From Mesostigma viride (lineage: Eukaryota > Streptophyta > Mesostigmatophyceae > Mesostigmatales > Mesostigmataceae): DNA of 28,289 nucleotides. A program made the position numbers and the translations under genes. Below the pieces are notes generated by a model. It did no database searches, was not told the DNA's origin, and was given only the letters and a program-made list of their open reading frames with translations. This document shows positions 1 through 10,800 of this stretch, in pieces. Location of the stretch: assembly GCA_009746045.1 (NCBI GenBank), contig RPFO01000156.1, positions 6,694,625 through 6,722,913 on the forward strand, read 5' to 3'. Each line of letters starts with the position of its first letter. Position 1 is the stretch's first letter.

Positions 1-379
1 TGATGCTCAGCTGGCCTTGATGCTTGCTGGGAACCGACGACAAGTCAGCCGGCGCAGCCCCTCCCATCTCCGCCATTGCCCTGTTCAAAGTGTGCACCTT
101 CTTGGCGTCTGACTTCTGCAACTTGTTGTTAGCAATCCTGAGAAACCTGTTCCGGATATTCGGTGGAATTTTGTCGCAGGGTAACACCCCTTCCCCTGCG
201 ATTCCGGCAAAGTGTGCACGGACTCGGAATACGCTTATTGGCCCCGCCTTGTAGGAGAAGTTCTTGTTGCAAAATGAGCAGAACATCCTCGACACATACT
301 GCGTTGTGTTACTAACAGCATCCGTGACTGCTTCTTTCTTCTCGACAACGAAATCCCATTCAGGCCCTTTCTTCGGCAT
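1..379 (-). CDS. BED-type zinc-finger protein, probable hAT-like transposase, N-terminal fragment
   Basis: From an ATG at 379-377 the minus strand is open for 126 codons to the window edge, so the C-terminus is missing. The start MPKKGPEWDFVVEK is followed by C34-x2-C37 (FCSFCNKNFSY), then H56 in RAHFAGIAGEGV and C68. That is the zinc-ligand layout of a BED finger, with the HxAGIxGxGV..C stretch typical of plant and algal hAT-type or DUF659-like transposase proteins. BED fingers bind DNA; in hAT elements the catalytic RNase H-like domain lies further downstream, here outside the window. A basic segment (PPNIRNRFLRIANNK) follows the finger. What I see is the finger and the uninterrupted frame; that the protein is a transposase rather than a domesticated host BED protein is inference. 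No intron is needed within the visible part. Confidence 0.75.
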   Translation of the reverse strand, partial: MPKKGPEWDFVVEKKEAVTDAVSNTTQYVSRMFCSFCNKNFSYKAGPISVFRVRAHFAGIAGEGVLPCDKIPPNIRNRFLRIANNKLQKSDAKKVHTLNRAMAEMGGAAPADLSSVPSKHQGQLSI

Positions 380-771
380 GGCTGCAAATCGAAAATGGCT
401 GCACACTATCGCACAGTCGCACTGGCCTCGTCCTCGCTATATTGCATTACACCGTCAGTAGCACAGCTGGCATTTGCTGTCATTATGCGTGATGTACCTA
501 GTCCTAGCTGTCTCCTACCGGCCAAAGATTTTGCAAGGCTTGCGCTTTATGGAAAGAACTGTACGCATCTACTTCTAGTAGTAAAAATCTCAAATGTGCA
601 GTGAACGCGACGCGCCCAGAACCTGGGCACCGCGCCAGTGCCCGCTGCCCGCTGGTACCCCCGAAAAATTCTAAGTCCAAACCGCGTATTCTGAAGTAAA
701 GTACGCGTACATACGGCGGAGGCCTTCAGTGTACGTTTTCCCGTACTTCTGCGGCTCCGTACGGCGTACTG
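380..771. other. Upstream flank of the BED gene, possible terminal region of its transposon
   Basis: No gene is recognised here. The stretch 690-771 is dense in GTAC and CGTAC motifs (for example GTACGCGTACATACGGCG and CCGTACGGCGTACTG). On the minus strand it would begin CAGTACGCCGTACGG at 771, which resembles a hAT end with subterminal repeats lying about 390 bp ahead of the BED reading frame. The partner end and the 8-bp target duplication would be outside the window, so this is only a suggestion. Confidence 0.3.
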
Positions 772-780
772 ACCAACCCG

Positions 781-1767
<987 letters not shown>

Positions 1768-2045
1768 CACTCTGGGCTCGAACTTGGGTAATAGTGGGGT
1801 AAAATGAGGTAAAAGTGGGGTAAAAGGTAAAAAATTATTACCCTCAAGGTAATAATGGGGTAAAAGGTAATTGTGGGGTAATTTTTTACCTTGGTTTTAC
1901 CTGGTTTTTACCCTCCAAGGTAGAAATGGTTAAATATTACCCGTGTTTTACCCTCCAAGGGTAAATGTGGGTAATTTATTACCATAGTTCTACCCTAGGG
2001 GCTAATATAGGGTAATATCTGGTAATATGAGGGTAATGGAGGCTA
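1768..2045. repeat. Left inverted terminus and subterminal GGGGTAA minisatellite
   Basis: After the 38-bp terminal repeat come about 20 irregular copies of GGGGTAAT, GGGGTAAAA or GGTAAT motifs, with some in reverse orientation (TTACCCT, TTTTACC) between 1835 and 2000, so the block can fold on itself. The motif is not the plant or algal telomere sequence (TTTAGGG or TTTTAGGG). Confidence 0.8.
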
Positions 2046-2825
2046 AAACCTTATTGGTATGTATTATGTGATCAAAATGAACTACCTTCTTGGGTTTCCT
2101 GCGGTGTTGCATAACTCTGGGCCATGATTTTTTTTTTTTTAGACTATATCATTTGAAACAACCATTGCTAGCAGAACTAGGGTTAGCATCTCATGTGTCC
2201 CTAATGAAAAACCGTTGGTCCGACAGTTCGTAGAAAATCGTGATGGAAAAATCAGGCATTCGCTCGTACTCCGGAGATCTTTCGATCCTAGGTACACTAC
2301 GCGCGAAGCTAGTACCACCGGTGACCGGATATACTTAAGTATATTATCCGGCCCTCGGCCGCTATACTATCTCGGTCGGGTAATGTTCGGAGCGCAGCGA
2401 AGGAGCTCCTTACTTATTGAAAAGGGACGGAAACGAGTTATCAGCGGCGACAGACGACGGACGAAGTAGCTGCGACGGGCCACGGGCCACGGGCCACTAG
2501 CCTTACCCACCCCGCGGCAACCAACGGTCGGCCCACCAATTTAGCAGGCCAGCGTGAAATTTCAAATGATGGCCGCGGATGACGGTATGGCTGTCGACAG
2601 CCACCTGTTGTAGGTCGTGCCTGTTGGGCAAGCTACACTTTCATTGTTGGACGCTTGGAAACGGGGGGTTAACATGAAAGATGCTTAGGTATTTGATGAC
2701 GGGTCTTTTGAAAATCTGGACACTGGGTGCCGTATGCTCTTAAGAGGAGAAGATTGCTGGGACCAACTGTCAGGGTAAGAAGGTGGCACCGGTAGTGACG
2801 CCTGGGTAAGGTGAGGTTTTGTTTG
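2046..2825. other. Interior of the CACTA-like element, no gene recognised
   Basis: This is unique-looking sequence with short reading frames on both strands, none matching a family I know. A short triplication of a CGGGCCA-type motif lies near 2474-2498, and a run of 12 T lies near 2128-2140. It may be remnant exon or intron material of a former autonomous copy, but nothing shows this directly. Confidence 0.4.
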
Positions 2826-3390
2826 CAGGGATATGGAACGGTGTCTCATGGATATTTTGGCTTCCAGGCGGTCTGTTTCCTTTGTCTTCACGTCAGGAGC
2901 GGATGGGGGGGGGGCAGTGTGCTTACCGGGCGGTTCCATAACAACATGTTCCGCCATGCACATATGCCACCGTCTTTTTCGATCGGTTTTGTTTTATTTC
3001 GATTTGGGACGCTTTGGAACGTGGTTGCATGCACTACTATGCTTCGAGGCCGTCTGTTTGCGTTGTGTTTCCGTCAGCAGCGGGAAAGGAGGCCCAGTTT
3101 GCTCAGCCATCACATTCGTTGCTTCACTTCCCGGATGGCAGGTATGCCTCCCGCTCTTTGTTGCTGTATTTCGATGGCGGATGTTTTCGAACGCCTTGCG
3201 ATTCTTTTGCCTGCACCCACGCAGTATTTTCCCATTGTGGTTCGCTCAGCCACGGGAAGGGAGGCACCGTTGTCTTACCGAGCCTCTCCGGTGCGTCATT
3301 CCCTGTCGTGCAGGTGTGCCTTCGTTCTTCTAACTGCCGGGTCTATTGTATTTCGACTTGGAGTGTCATGAAATGTCCCTCAACTGTTTT
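2826..3390 (+). repeat. Degenerate ~175-bp tandem repeat, about four units
   Basis: A landmark of the form TTTCGATTTGGGACGCTTTGG or GATATGGAACG recurs near 2828, 3000, 3170 and 3350, at spacings of about 170 to 185 bp. Each landmark is followed by a related stretch (CGTCTGTTTGCGTTGTG or similar) and a GGAAAGGAGGC or GGGAAGGGAGGC block. Identity between units is modest, so this is an old array. Overlapping open frames in it are a by-product of low stop density. Confidence 0.65.
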
Positions 3391-3638
3391 GTTGGCAGAT
3401 TTTCGCTATTGCAGGTACCGCTTCTCCATGTGTTACACCATTGGGACATGGCTGCAACTACCCCAGGCACCTGCCGCCCACCTTACTTAGGCCAACTCAT
3501 CCCCGTTCCTGTTTGCTGCCAATGCGTGGGCTGTGGTTGTGAAAGCAGGTATGCATGCCACCTGCGGCATGGCCTGGACACGAGGTGGTATCCTGAGCGT
3601 CAAGCCCTGAGGTAAAAGGCCGGGGATATAAAAGCGAG

Positions 3639-4031
3639 CATGCTCCCTTAGTGTGCGGCCCTAGCATGCTTCCTTAGTGTGCGGCCCTAGCATGCTTCCT
3701 TAGTGTGCACCGCTAGCATGCTTCCTTAGTGTGCAGCCCTAGCATGCTCCCTTAGTGTGCAGTCCTAGCATGCTTCCTTAGTGTGCAGCCCTAGCATGCT
3801 CCCTTTGTGTGCATCGCTAGCATGCTCCCTTAGTGTGCGGCCCTAGCATGCTCCCTTAGTGTGCAGCCCTAGCATGCTTCCTTAGTGTGCATCGCTAGCA
3901 TGCTCCCTTAGTGTGAAGCCCTTATATCATGCTCCCTTAGTGTGCATCGCTAGCATGCTCACTTAGTGTGCGGCCCTAGCATGCTTCTTTAGTGTGCAGC
4001 CCTAGCATCCTTCCTTAGTGTGCATCGCTAG
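3639..4031 (+). repeat. 26-bp minisatellite, 15 units
   Basis: The unit is GCATGCTCCCTTAGTGTGC plus a variable GGCCCTA, AGCCCTA or ATCGCTA end. Fifteen units can be counted; one (about 3900-3930) carries a short TATAT insertion and one has CCTTTGTGTG. Every unit contains GCATGC, often extended to CTAGCATGC. There are no unique spacers, so this is not a CRISPR array. Confidence 0.95.
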
Positions 4032-4444
4032 TTTCAGGTTTTTGTTTTTGTTTTGTTTTTTGATATTTAGGGAAGTTTCCAGCACGTCCTTTTAATTTAA
4101 CTTAACTTAGTCCTTAGTATGATTCCCAAGTGCTCATGCATTCTTAGGTTGTGTGCATCCCAATTAGGAACTAACCAAGTTTCCATCTCATGCTTTTGTG
4201 TGCTTGATTTTTTGTTACTTGCTGCAGGTGCTAAGGTTGTTATGACGGGGCTAGCTTGCAAGCTAGTCAATTGACTACGACAAGCAATGGTCGCTTGACA
4301 TAATGAAGACCTCATGATGAAGACAATATTTGAATTCTATTTTTTCAATAAAAAAAACTCTTGGTTGTTCATGTGCATGTGTGGAAATTTTCAAGTACAT
4401 TTGAACAAGCATGTATGAATTACCCAAAGGAAGGATGAGGCAAA
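4032..4444. other. AT-rich interior of the CACTA-like element, no gene recognised
   Basis: This stretch is AT-rich, with T and TTTTTG runs at 4035-4065 and short frames only. Nothing in it resembles a transposase domain or an RNA gene. Confidence 0.4.
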
Positions 4445-4726
4445 TGTAGGGTAGCATAGGGTAATCTAATGTTCACCTAAAATATTACCCTTTAAAAACT
4501 GAGGTAATTATGGGGTAAAATGGGGTGAACATGTACCACACAAGTAACTACCCCACTATTACCTTGGGTAATAGTAGGGTAATAGTGGGGTAATAAAATT
4601 ACCCTAAAAATTAGCGGCAAATTACCCTGGTAAAAGTGGGGTAAATGTGGGGTAATTTCATACTGATTTCTTACTGAAATTACCCCACATTTACCCCACT
4701 ATTACCCCAAGTTGGAGCCCAGAGTG
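4445..4726. repeat. Right subterminal GGGGTAA minisatellite and inverted terminus
   Basis: This is the mirror of 1768-2045. GGGGTAA/TTACCCC motifs run up to the terminal inverted repeat that ends AGCCCAGAGTG at 4726. Close to the end the complementary strand reads TAATAGTGGGGTAA exactly as at the left end. Confidence 0.8.
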
Positions 4727-4899
<173 letters not shown>

Positions 4900-4904
4900 G
4901 ACCC

Positions 4905-4977
4905 ACGCCGCACATGGGCAGCAGAGAATTCCCACTACAGTATAGATTCGCTGAACGCTGCTGCCCATGTGCGGCGT
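4905..4977. repeat. 20-bp perfect inverted repeat with 33-nt loop
   Basis: The left arm ACGCCGCACATGGGCAGCAG (4905-4924) is the exact reverse complement of 4958-4977; the loop is 4925-4957. The GC-rich stem immediately follows the GTT array. It could be a cruciform or RNA hairpin, or the end of a small foldback element. No gene is attached to it. Confidence 0.9.
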
Positions 4978-6806
4978 CCGACGGTCGGACACAACAACAA
5001 TCATACAGTACTGTACATACTTGCAAACCAGGACATGTGCTACAATCTTGATCTTGATCTACTCAAGGGCGTCAAGGCGGGTGATGCAGCGGGGCTGGGA
5101 AGCCGGCGCCGGGGCCGGTCCAAATTTATGGCCGACCAGGCGGTCACGCTGACGTCATACTCTCCGACACAGAACCAGGCCGCGGTACGCTATAGCCAGG
5201 ACTGGTCTAGGGCAGTCTTCGGGTCTCAGGAGTCGGGACTCGTGAGTCGTGGACTGCTGGACTCATGCGTCGGGTAGCTGTCAGGAGCTGTCAGCTCGTG
5301 TGTCAGGCGGCATACGGGCCGCCAGGAGCCAGCCAGGCTTTACAAAAGGAAAAGCGTCCGAGAATTTTCCTCGCTTTTCCAATTTCCGGTCAAAAAGTCT
5401 CGGACTCGACTCCTGGACTCCTGGTCTAGGTCTCTAGTTCCGACGGCTGATAGCGACGCTCTCGCGTCTCGAGGCGCTTGGCGACTGGCGTAGGTACTAG
5501 GTGGCGACGGATAATTGGCTTCGGATCAGGTTCGGAACTAGAACTGATACACGTGCAAACGAGCACGAACAGTGCCCATCGCCAGATCTTGCTTTAGTCA
5601 TCATCGCACATGATGATGATGGCATCGTAGATCAACCGACGGCGGAATTGGCTTTCCTGTCAGAAAATAATTTACACGCATTTTAAAGTGGAAAGTAAGA
5701 TTGGAGGGCAACGCACTTTATTAATATTGTTGGTGCAATCGCAGGCTTTATACCTTATCCTGGCGGGCATAGATGTTGTTGGGCTCATTGATCCGTTACG
5801 GTTGCCCCGACCATTCCCAGTTGGAATGGCCTGCTGAACGCTTGACGTCGGCGTAAAGCAGAAATCGCGGTGGGCAGCCTCTACTTTGCAAGATTTGGAT
5901 AAGGTATTTTTCTTGCATTCATTCAAGAATCGCAAAAGCTGCCTTTCGCACCAGCCCGCAGAATTGTATCTTGGAATTGAGGAAAGCTTCCCAAGAACAG
6001 CTGATTTGGCTGCGCATTGGTTTCCCGTACAGCATTTGCCGGTAGAAGGGCACTAAAATCAATCATCTCCAGTAGCGTTAAGATGCCACGTATTTTTGCC
6101 GAGCTGGCCGCATAAATATATAAGCGAGTGGAATGACAGACCTGTGTAGCACCTTGGTCGGCGCCACTGTTAGAGTTGGATGGCGTCGAGTTTCCCGCCC
6201 AAAGCTTTCCCCTTTTGAGCCATCCAAGTCGGGTCACGGGACCCCGACAGCACGCGACCGTACCATCCGCAATGCTCGGCTGGGCTGCGCCACGGGTGCC
6301 ATTTACGAACGATCGCTTCGCTCGCCACACGAAGGTTGCCGCTTGGCTGTGAAGCGGGTCGCGACGGTCGCCCATGGTCTCGGTGTTAAGGCCGAGCTGT
6401 CGAAGCATGAGACGACGGCACGAAAGTCCCTTTTTGAAGATCGTTTCGTCGGAGAAGGTCAGTCCTGTCACATTTTACAAGAAGAGGAGCATTTAGCCCT
6501 AGTTTTATTCGGCTCCCCAGAGTATACTCCCGTTAGTATACTCCCGTCCTTGGACGCTTGTTCCCGATGTCTCGCTGTAGCAACGAGACGAGCAACGCAG
6601 GCCAGGAATATCCAGTATTAGAAAAGAAGAGCAGGGAAAACACGCGCTTGTTCTGGTATTGTAGTAGCGGGTATAATTTAGGATGTTTTCCTACTTATTT
6701 GTGCTTGCGAATAGGAACGGCCACTTGCGCAGGGGCTGGGCAGACCAAGAAGCGGTCCTTTGTAACACGTGACCGTCTTGGCAAGTGAGTAGGACAGCCA
6801 TCAGGG
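4978..6806. other. No recognisable gene
   Basis: Two fairly long reading frames overlap on opposite strands: a 182-codon frame on the minus strand at 5923-6471 and a 162-codon frame on the plus strand at 6133-6621. Neither resembles a known family, and at most one can be real. A TATA-like stretch (CATAAATATATAAG) lies at about 6111-6124. Around 5215-5430 there is a loose repetition of GGACTC and GGACTCCTGG words. I cannot assign a function to any of this. Confidence 0.4.
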
Positions 6807-6921
6807 TTGGTATGGACGTACGATTTTCAATGCAGTGTACCGTTTTCAATGCAGTTTTGCGGTAAGATGTGGCTTGCGGGGGTCCCTGTCGCGGGGCTCA
6901 ATGCAGCCCCAAGCAGTGCGG
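6807..6921 (+). CDS. Candidate first exon of RIBF (weak)
   Basis: An ATG-led frame, with a second in-frame ATG at 6849, reads MQFCGKMWLAGVPVAGLN followed by AAPSSA, a hydroxylated and alanine-rich stretch plausible for a plastid transit peptide. It meets a possible donor (G|GTAAAC) at 6921/6922. The single base left over joins the exon at 7751 in phase to give [10 protein letters not shown], the glycine pair expected in the family. A second phase-compatible choice ends near 7482 at GGCC|GTGAGG. Phase agreement alone has a one-in-three chance, so this is a hint, not an assignment. Confidence 0.2.
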
Positions 6922-7750
6922 GTAAACGATGCCTACATGTGGCGCTGCCAGCAGATCGTTGGATGCTGAATGTGCCAAACTTAAGCGCTTGCCAAACATG
7001 AGCGCAAAAATGACAGCCTAGTGTTGGACTCTATTTTCTCCTTGACTTAAACAAGTAAGGTACCTTGATAAGCAACGTGCCGCAACCCTGGCGACTAGTA
7101 CATCACCGCACGTGCCGTGATGGGCCTTGCACTCCTTCCCAAGCTGAGCTGAAACATATCTCCCCTGTACTGAAATTGCTCTCCTACCGTGGTCATCCCG
7201 TAAGCTAACCTCCCGTACGCATTAGCCTTTCCTTGGCACCCCTCATGCGTTGTATCCATCACAATCATGCAGAGCGTGTATCACTTTGTCCCGGGCTGCT
7301 TTGCCATGACACCTTCAGCGGCTCATTTTCCCAAACTGTGCATGTGCCTCAGCCTACGTCTGGACCACTGCTCACCTTTACAGCTTCCGCTTTGTGTCAG
7401 GCCACTCCTTGCTGCATTGCATTCACAGTTGGGCCTGCACCATGATGCAGAGAGAGTCCTCTGTGGCCTGCCCGCTTGCGGCCGTGAGGAAAGCTAATAA
7501 GAGCTAGTGAGAGTGCGCCCTCCGTTCTTCTCGTTGTGCACGAGGTCTAAGGTTCCTTGATTGGTACCCACGTAACGCAGTCACGTGCTTTAGTTGGTAT
7601 TGATATACATACCGATTTTGCCCCCAAATCCCCGTTTTGAGATGTATCTGTACCAAACTACTACCAACCCAATGACTATTCTCCCCCCGCCTCTCTCCCC
7701 GGACCCCGTTTTCCTTCCTCTTCCCCCTTGCTCTTCCCCCACCACCCCAG

Positions 7751-7886
7751 GTGGCGCGGTTGCTCTGGGCAAGTTTGATGCGCTGCACATCGGCCACCGC
7801 TCGCTGGCCTGCCGCGCGGCGCAGCTGGGGGACCCCTGGCTGCTCTCCTTCACGGGCATGGCCGAGGTGCTCGGGTGGGAGCCCAG
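7751..7886 (+). CDS. RIBF: RIBF exon with the HIGH nucleotidyltransferase motif
   Basis: The acceptor is CCACCCCAG|GTGG after a long pyrimidine tract; the donor is CCCAG|GTACAG. The exon takes its first codon base from an upstream exon and reads [18 protein letters not shown], then a segment ending in [10 protein letters not shown]. It ends two bases into the codon for Arg, which is completed by the next exon. [10 protein letters not shown] holds the ATP-binding histidines of the nucleotidyltransferase fold. Confidence 0.93.
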
Positions 7887-10800
7887 GTACAGCAGGCGTT
7901 GCAGTAGAACAGGACATGTAGGCATCTGGGCAGGCACTCTTCACCTGATGGGTGCTCTCGTTCACGGGGATGGCTGCGGTGGGGTGGGAGCCCAGAAAGG
8001 GTTTCTACGGGTTTTGAGGTTGCTCTAGATTGATTGAGTTTGTTCTAGAATGTTCTAGTTTGTTGTAGGTTGTTGTAGGTTGTTGTAGGTTGTTCTAGGT
8101 GGTTCTAGGTGGTTCTAGGTTGTTGTAGGTTGTTGTAGGTTGTTCTAGGTTGTTCTAGGTTGTTCTAGTTTGTTCTAGGTTGTTCTAGGTTGTTCTAGGT
8201 TGTTCTAGGATGGTCTAGGCTAGCCACGCTCCTTTGTTCTGTCCTCCGTCACACATTGGCGTGAGAGGACCATGACGGAGAACCATAGCACCTCCTCACC
8301 ATCATGTTTGCTCCTTGCCTCCTTCGCACTGCCCAAAGGCCATCCATCTGAACAGCACATAGATATAAAAGTTGACAACTTTCTTAAAAAACTGAAAAAT
8401 TTCTTATGGATGAAACGTTGCCTCTTTGCTTCCTGTGCCCACCCCCCCGCTCCCCCCCCCCTTCCCCCCCCTGCCCAGGCTGCCCTTGGTGGCCCCCTGC
8501 GACCGCCCCCGCATCATGCAGCTGTGGGCGGGGCCGTGTGGCGGCACCGTGCCCCGCGAGTGCTCTCTCCCCTTTGCCACCGTGCGGGGTTTGACTCCCC
8601 AGCAGTTTGTGGAGACGCTCGCCTACGATCTCCATGTAAAGGGTGTTGTCGCAGGTACGGGAAGGCTTGCCGTGCCTCGCAGTGTAATTTGAAGGCGGTG
8701 TAATTTGAAGGTGGGATATCAGTAGATGCCATTATGCATTTTTGTGGGTTGCCATCCTCCTTTGCGTGCTATGTTTTTCGATCCTCAAGCTGAGCTGCGC
8801 TAGGCCTTCATGTGTGCTCATTTCCGTGCCGTCTGTAATCTTGCGGCTGCGTCAGTGTTTATTGCAAGGGTTTTTGGCACGCGTCAGCCCATATCAGTTA
8901 GGGGCAGGTACCAGGGGCCCCCTATAGGGCGGAATTACCCTCAAGGACCCCTAAGGAGCAGAATTACGTGGGAAGGGTAGTTAAATTGGGGCCAAGTGCA
9001 TGGGACAGGGACAGGGTGACGACTGACGAGACGCTTCAAGGATGAAGGGGCAGGACAGGTATTACAAGATTGGATCTCGAACATGCTCCATTGTAAAGAA
9101 AACTGGCCTTATCAAGCTTTCAAAAACGTATTGAGAGATGACTTTCATTTCACAATGCTTAAATGCCACAGATTCCTGAACGGGCATTCTAATATAACTG
9201 TCAAGTGGATGTAACCAAAAAGCTTTATTGGTTACCCTAACTAAGGGCATGGCAAAATGAGCCTTTAAAAGTGCATGGTAAATGATTGGTACTTGATGCA
9301 GCACGCTCAAGCAATAGCTAGCACGTCCAGATGCGCATAAAACAAGACCTTTGCTACAAATAAGACAAACTGTCTAGCCCCCATCCTCCCGGGGCTTGTG
9401 CCTCTAGTTTCACAAGTGGTTGCCCTTTTCCTCTTGTTCCGCATCTCCAGCTCTTTGTCGCATGGGTTGCATCGACAAGATCGGGACTACTTGATCCTGC
9501 CCTGTCGGCGGTTTGTCTCATCAAATACGACGATGTCGCCACAGATTCAAAACTTCTTAACGGTCCGCCTCCTTTCGACGCCATGCCACACTCTTGTTGT
9601 GCGTAATCCTCGCTGACGATTCGAGAAACCAGGTGATGTAAGGCAAGAAAACGTTGCCTATACTTGCACATTTGCTGGCGGGGTTTGACCAATGAAATTT
9701 ACTTCCTACCGCCTCAGCGGTACCTAAACCGATACAACGCCCCCCTTGCAAGAAAACGCTCCTAGACTTCTGTACAAGCAGCTGCTATCGAAAGGTATCT
9801 AACGTAAGTTTAGGTCATCTTGGCTTACATAGAAGGTAATCAAGGTATCCGCTCGTGACTGACGCTGCCATGGCCATCGCCACCTCGTGGACCTTGCTGC
9901 TGGCTGCACGACGGATACGTTTTGTCTCTCGTTAGTCGTTGGCAGGTTTTGGCATGCTTGTTCACAAATTTTGCATTCAGGTTCAATTACCGGTAATATT
10001 AATTAAAATATATTTTGTTGGATACTCTATAGTCGGTAAAGGTCTAGGCCCGGCACGGCGAATAGACATTGACGCGGCAAACCTGCACTAGGAATTGCCT
10101 GACGCCTGAGGACTTGGTGCGCGTTAGACGACTGACGGACGCCCGCAATTTACGCGTCAGTCGCAGGACGCGCAGCCTAAATTTACGCGTCAGACGGCTG
10201 ACGCGCGGTGTAAATTTCCTGACGCGTCAGAGCCTGATGCCTGCCTCCCATCACTAGAGACACTGGGCTGCATGGTATATGTCAAGGGTAACGTGTGTCA
10301 GCATCCTGTCCATTCTCACGTCTCTGTCCAAGGCTGCATGGTATGTGTCAAGGGTAACGTGTGTCAGCATCCTGTCCACTCTCACGTCTCTGTCCAAGGC
10401 TGCATGGTATGTGTCAAGGGTAACGTGTGTCAGCATCCTGTCCACTCTCACGTCTCTGTCCAAGGCTGCATGGTATGTGTGAAGGGTAACGTGTGTCAGC
10501 ATCCTGTCCATGCTCACATCTCTCGCTCTTTGATGAGCACGATGAATTTTCGCACTTATACGCGGTCCGCAAGGTGTAGTGCGGACAGGCTGGCGATCCG
10601 GAAAGCCAAGATAATGGCGTGATTGCTCATGGTACATAGTTGCTCATGATGCCAGCAATCATGCATGGGGCAAGGACGGTAGGCGCCCTATAGCTTTGCA
10701 AGGCAGCCGCCCAAGTGTTGTAGTGACCGGCATAGTGACCAAAGGGTCTAGTACAGTATATTACGGCCAGGCAAGGCAGGCCCCACCAAATCACGCGCTG

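Larger units (their letters stand above)
1768..4726. mobile_element. CACTA-like non-autonomous DNA transposon inserted in the (GTT)n array
   Basis: The left end starts CACTCTGGGCTCGAACTTGG. The right end, read on the minus strand from 4726, starts CACTCTGGGCTCCAACTTGG. The inverted termini match for about 38 bp with one substitution and one indel. Each end is flanked directly by GTT, which fits a 3-bp target duplication but cannot be proven inside a GTT array. Both termini continue into about 270 bp of GGGGTAAT/GGGGTAAA minisatellite, like the repeat-rich subterminal regions of CACTA (CMC/EnSpm) elements. Known CACTA ends start CACTA or CACTG, so CACTC is a near fit only. No transposase exon was recognised between the ends; the interior is mostly tandem repeats. 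I infer a non-autonomous element about 2.96 kb long. Confidence 0.65.

Noticed and set aside
1785-2045. Telomere or interstitial telomere repeat
   Set aside because: The motif GGGGTAA with variable A/T and both orientations is not TTTAGGG or TTTTAGGG, and it mirrors the other end of a transposon.
2811-3490. Protein of 160-186 codons within the CACTA-like element
   Set aside because: Three overlapping plus-strand frames are open at once over a degenerate tandem repeat; no transposase motif is present.
3639-4031. CRISPR-like array
   Set aside because: The repeats are contiguous and have no unique spacers; the setting is a eukaryotic transposon.
6150-6168. tRNA primer-binding site of an LTR retrotransposon (TGGCGCCGACCAAGG on the minus strand)
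   Set aside because: No matching long terminal repeats, polypurine tract or gag-pol frame nearby, and the TATA-like sequence is on the wrong side.
5923-6621. A gene of 162-182 codons on one strand or the other
   Set aside because: Two antisense frames compete, neither resembles a known family, and no promoter, splice or codon evidence favours one.
9354-9751. Intronic minus-strand gene in RIBF intron 2
   Set aside because: The two overlapping frames have no recognised domain and no support beyond the lack of stops.
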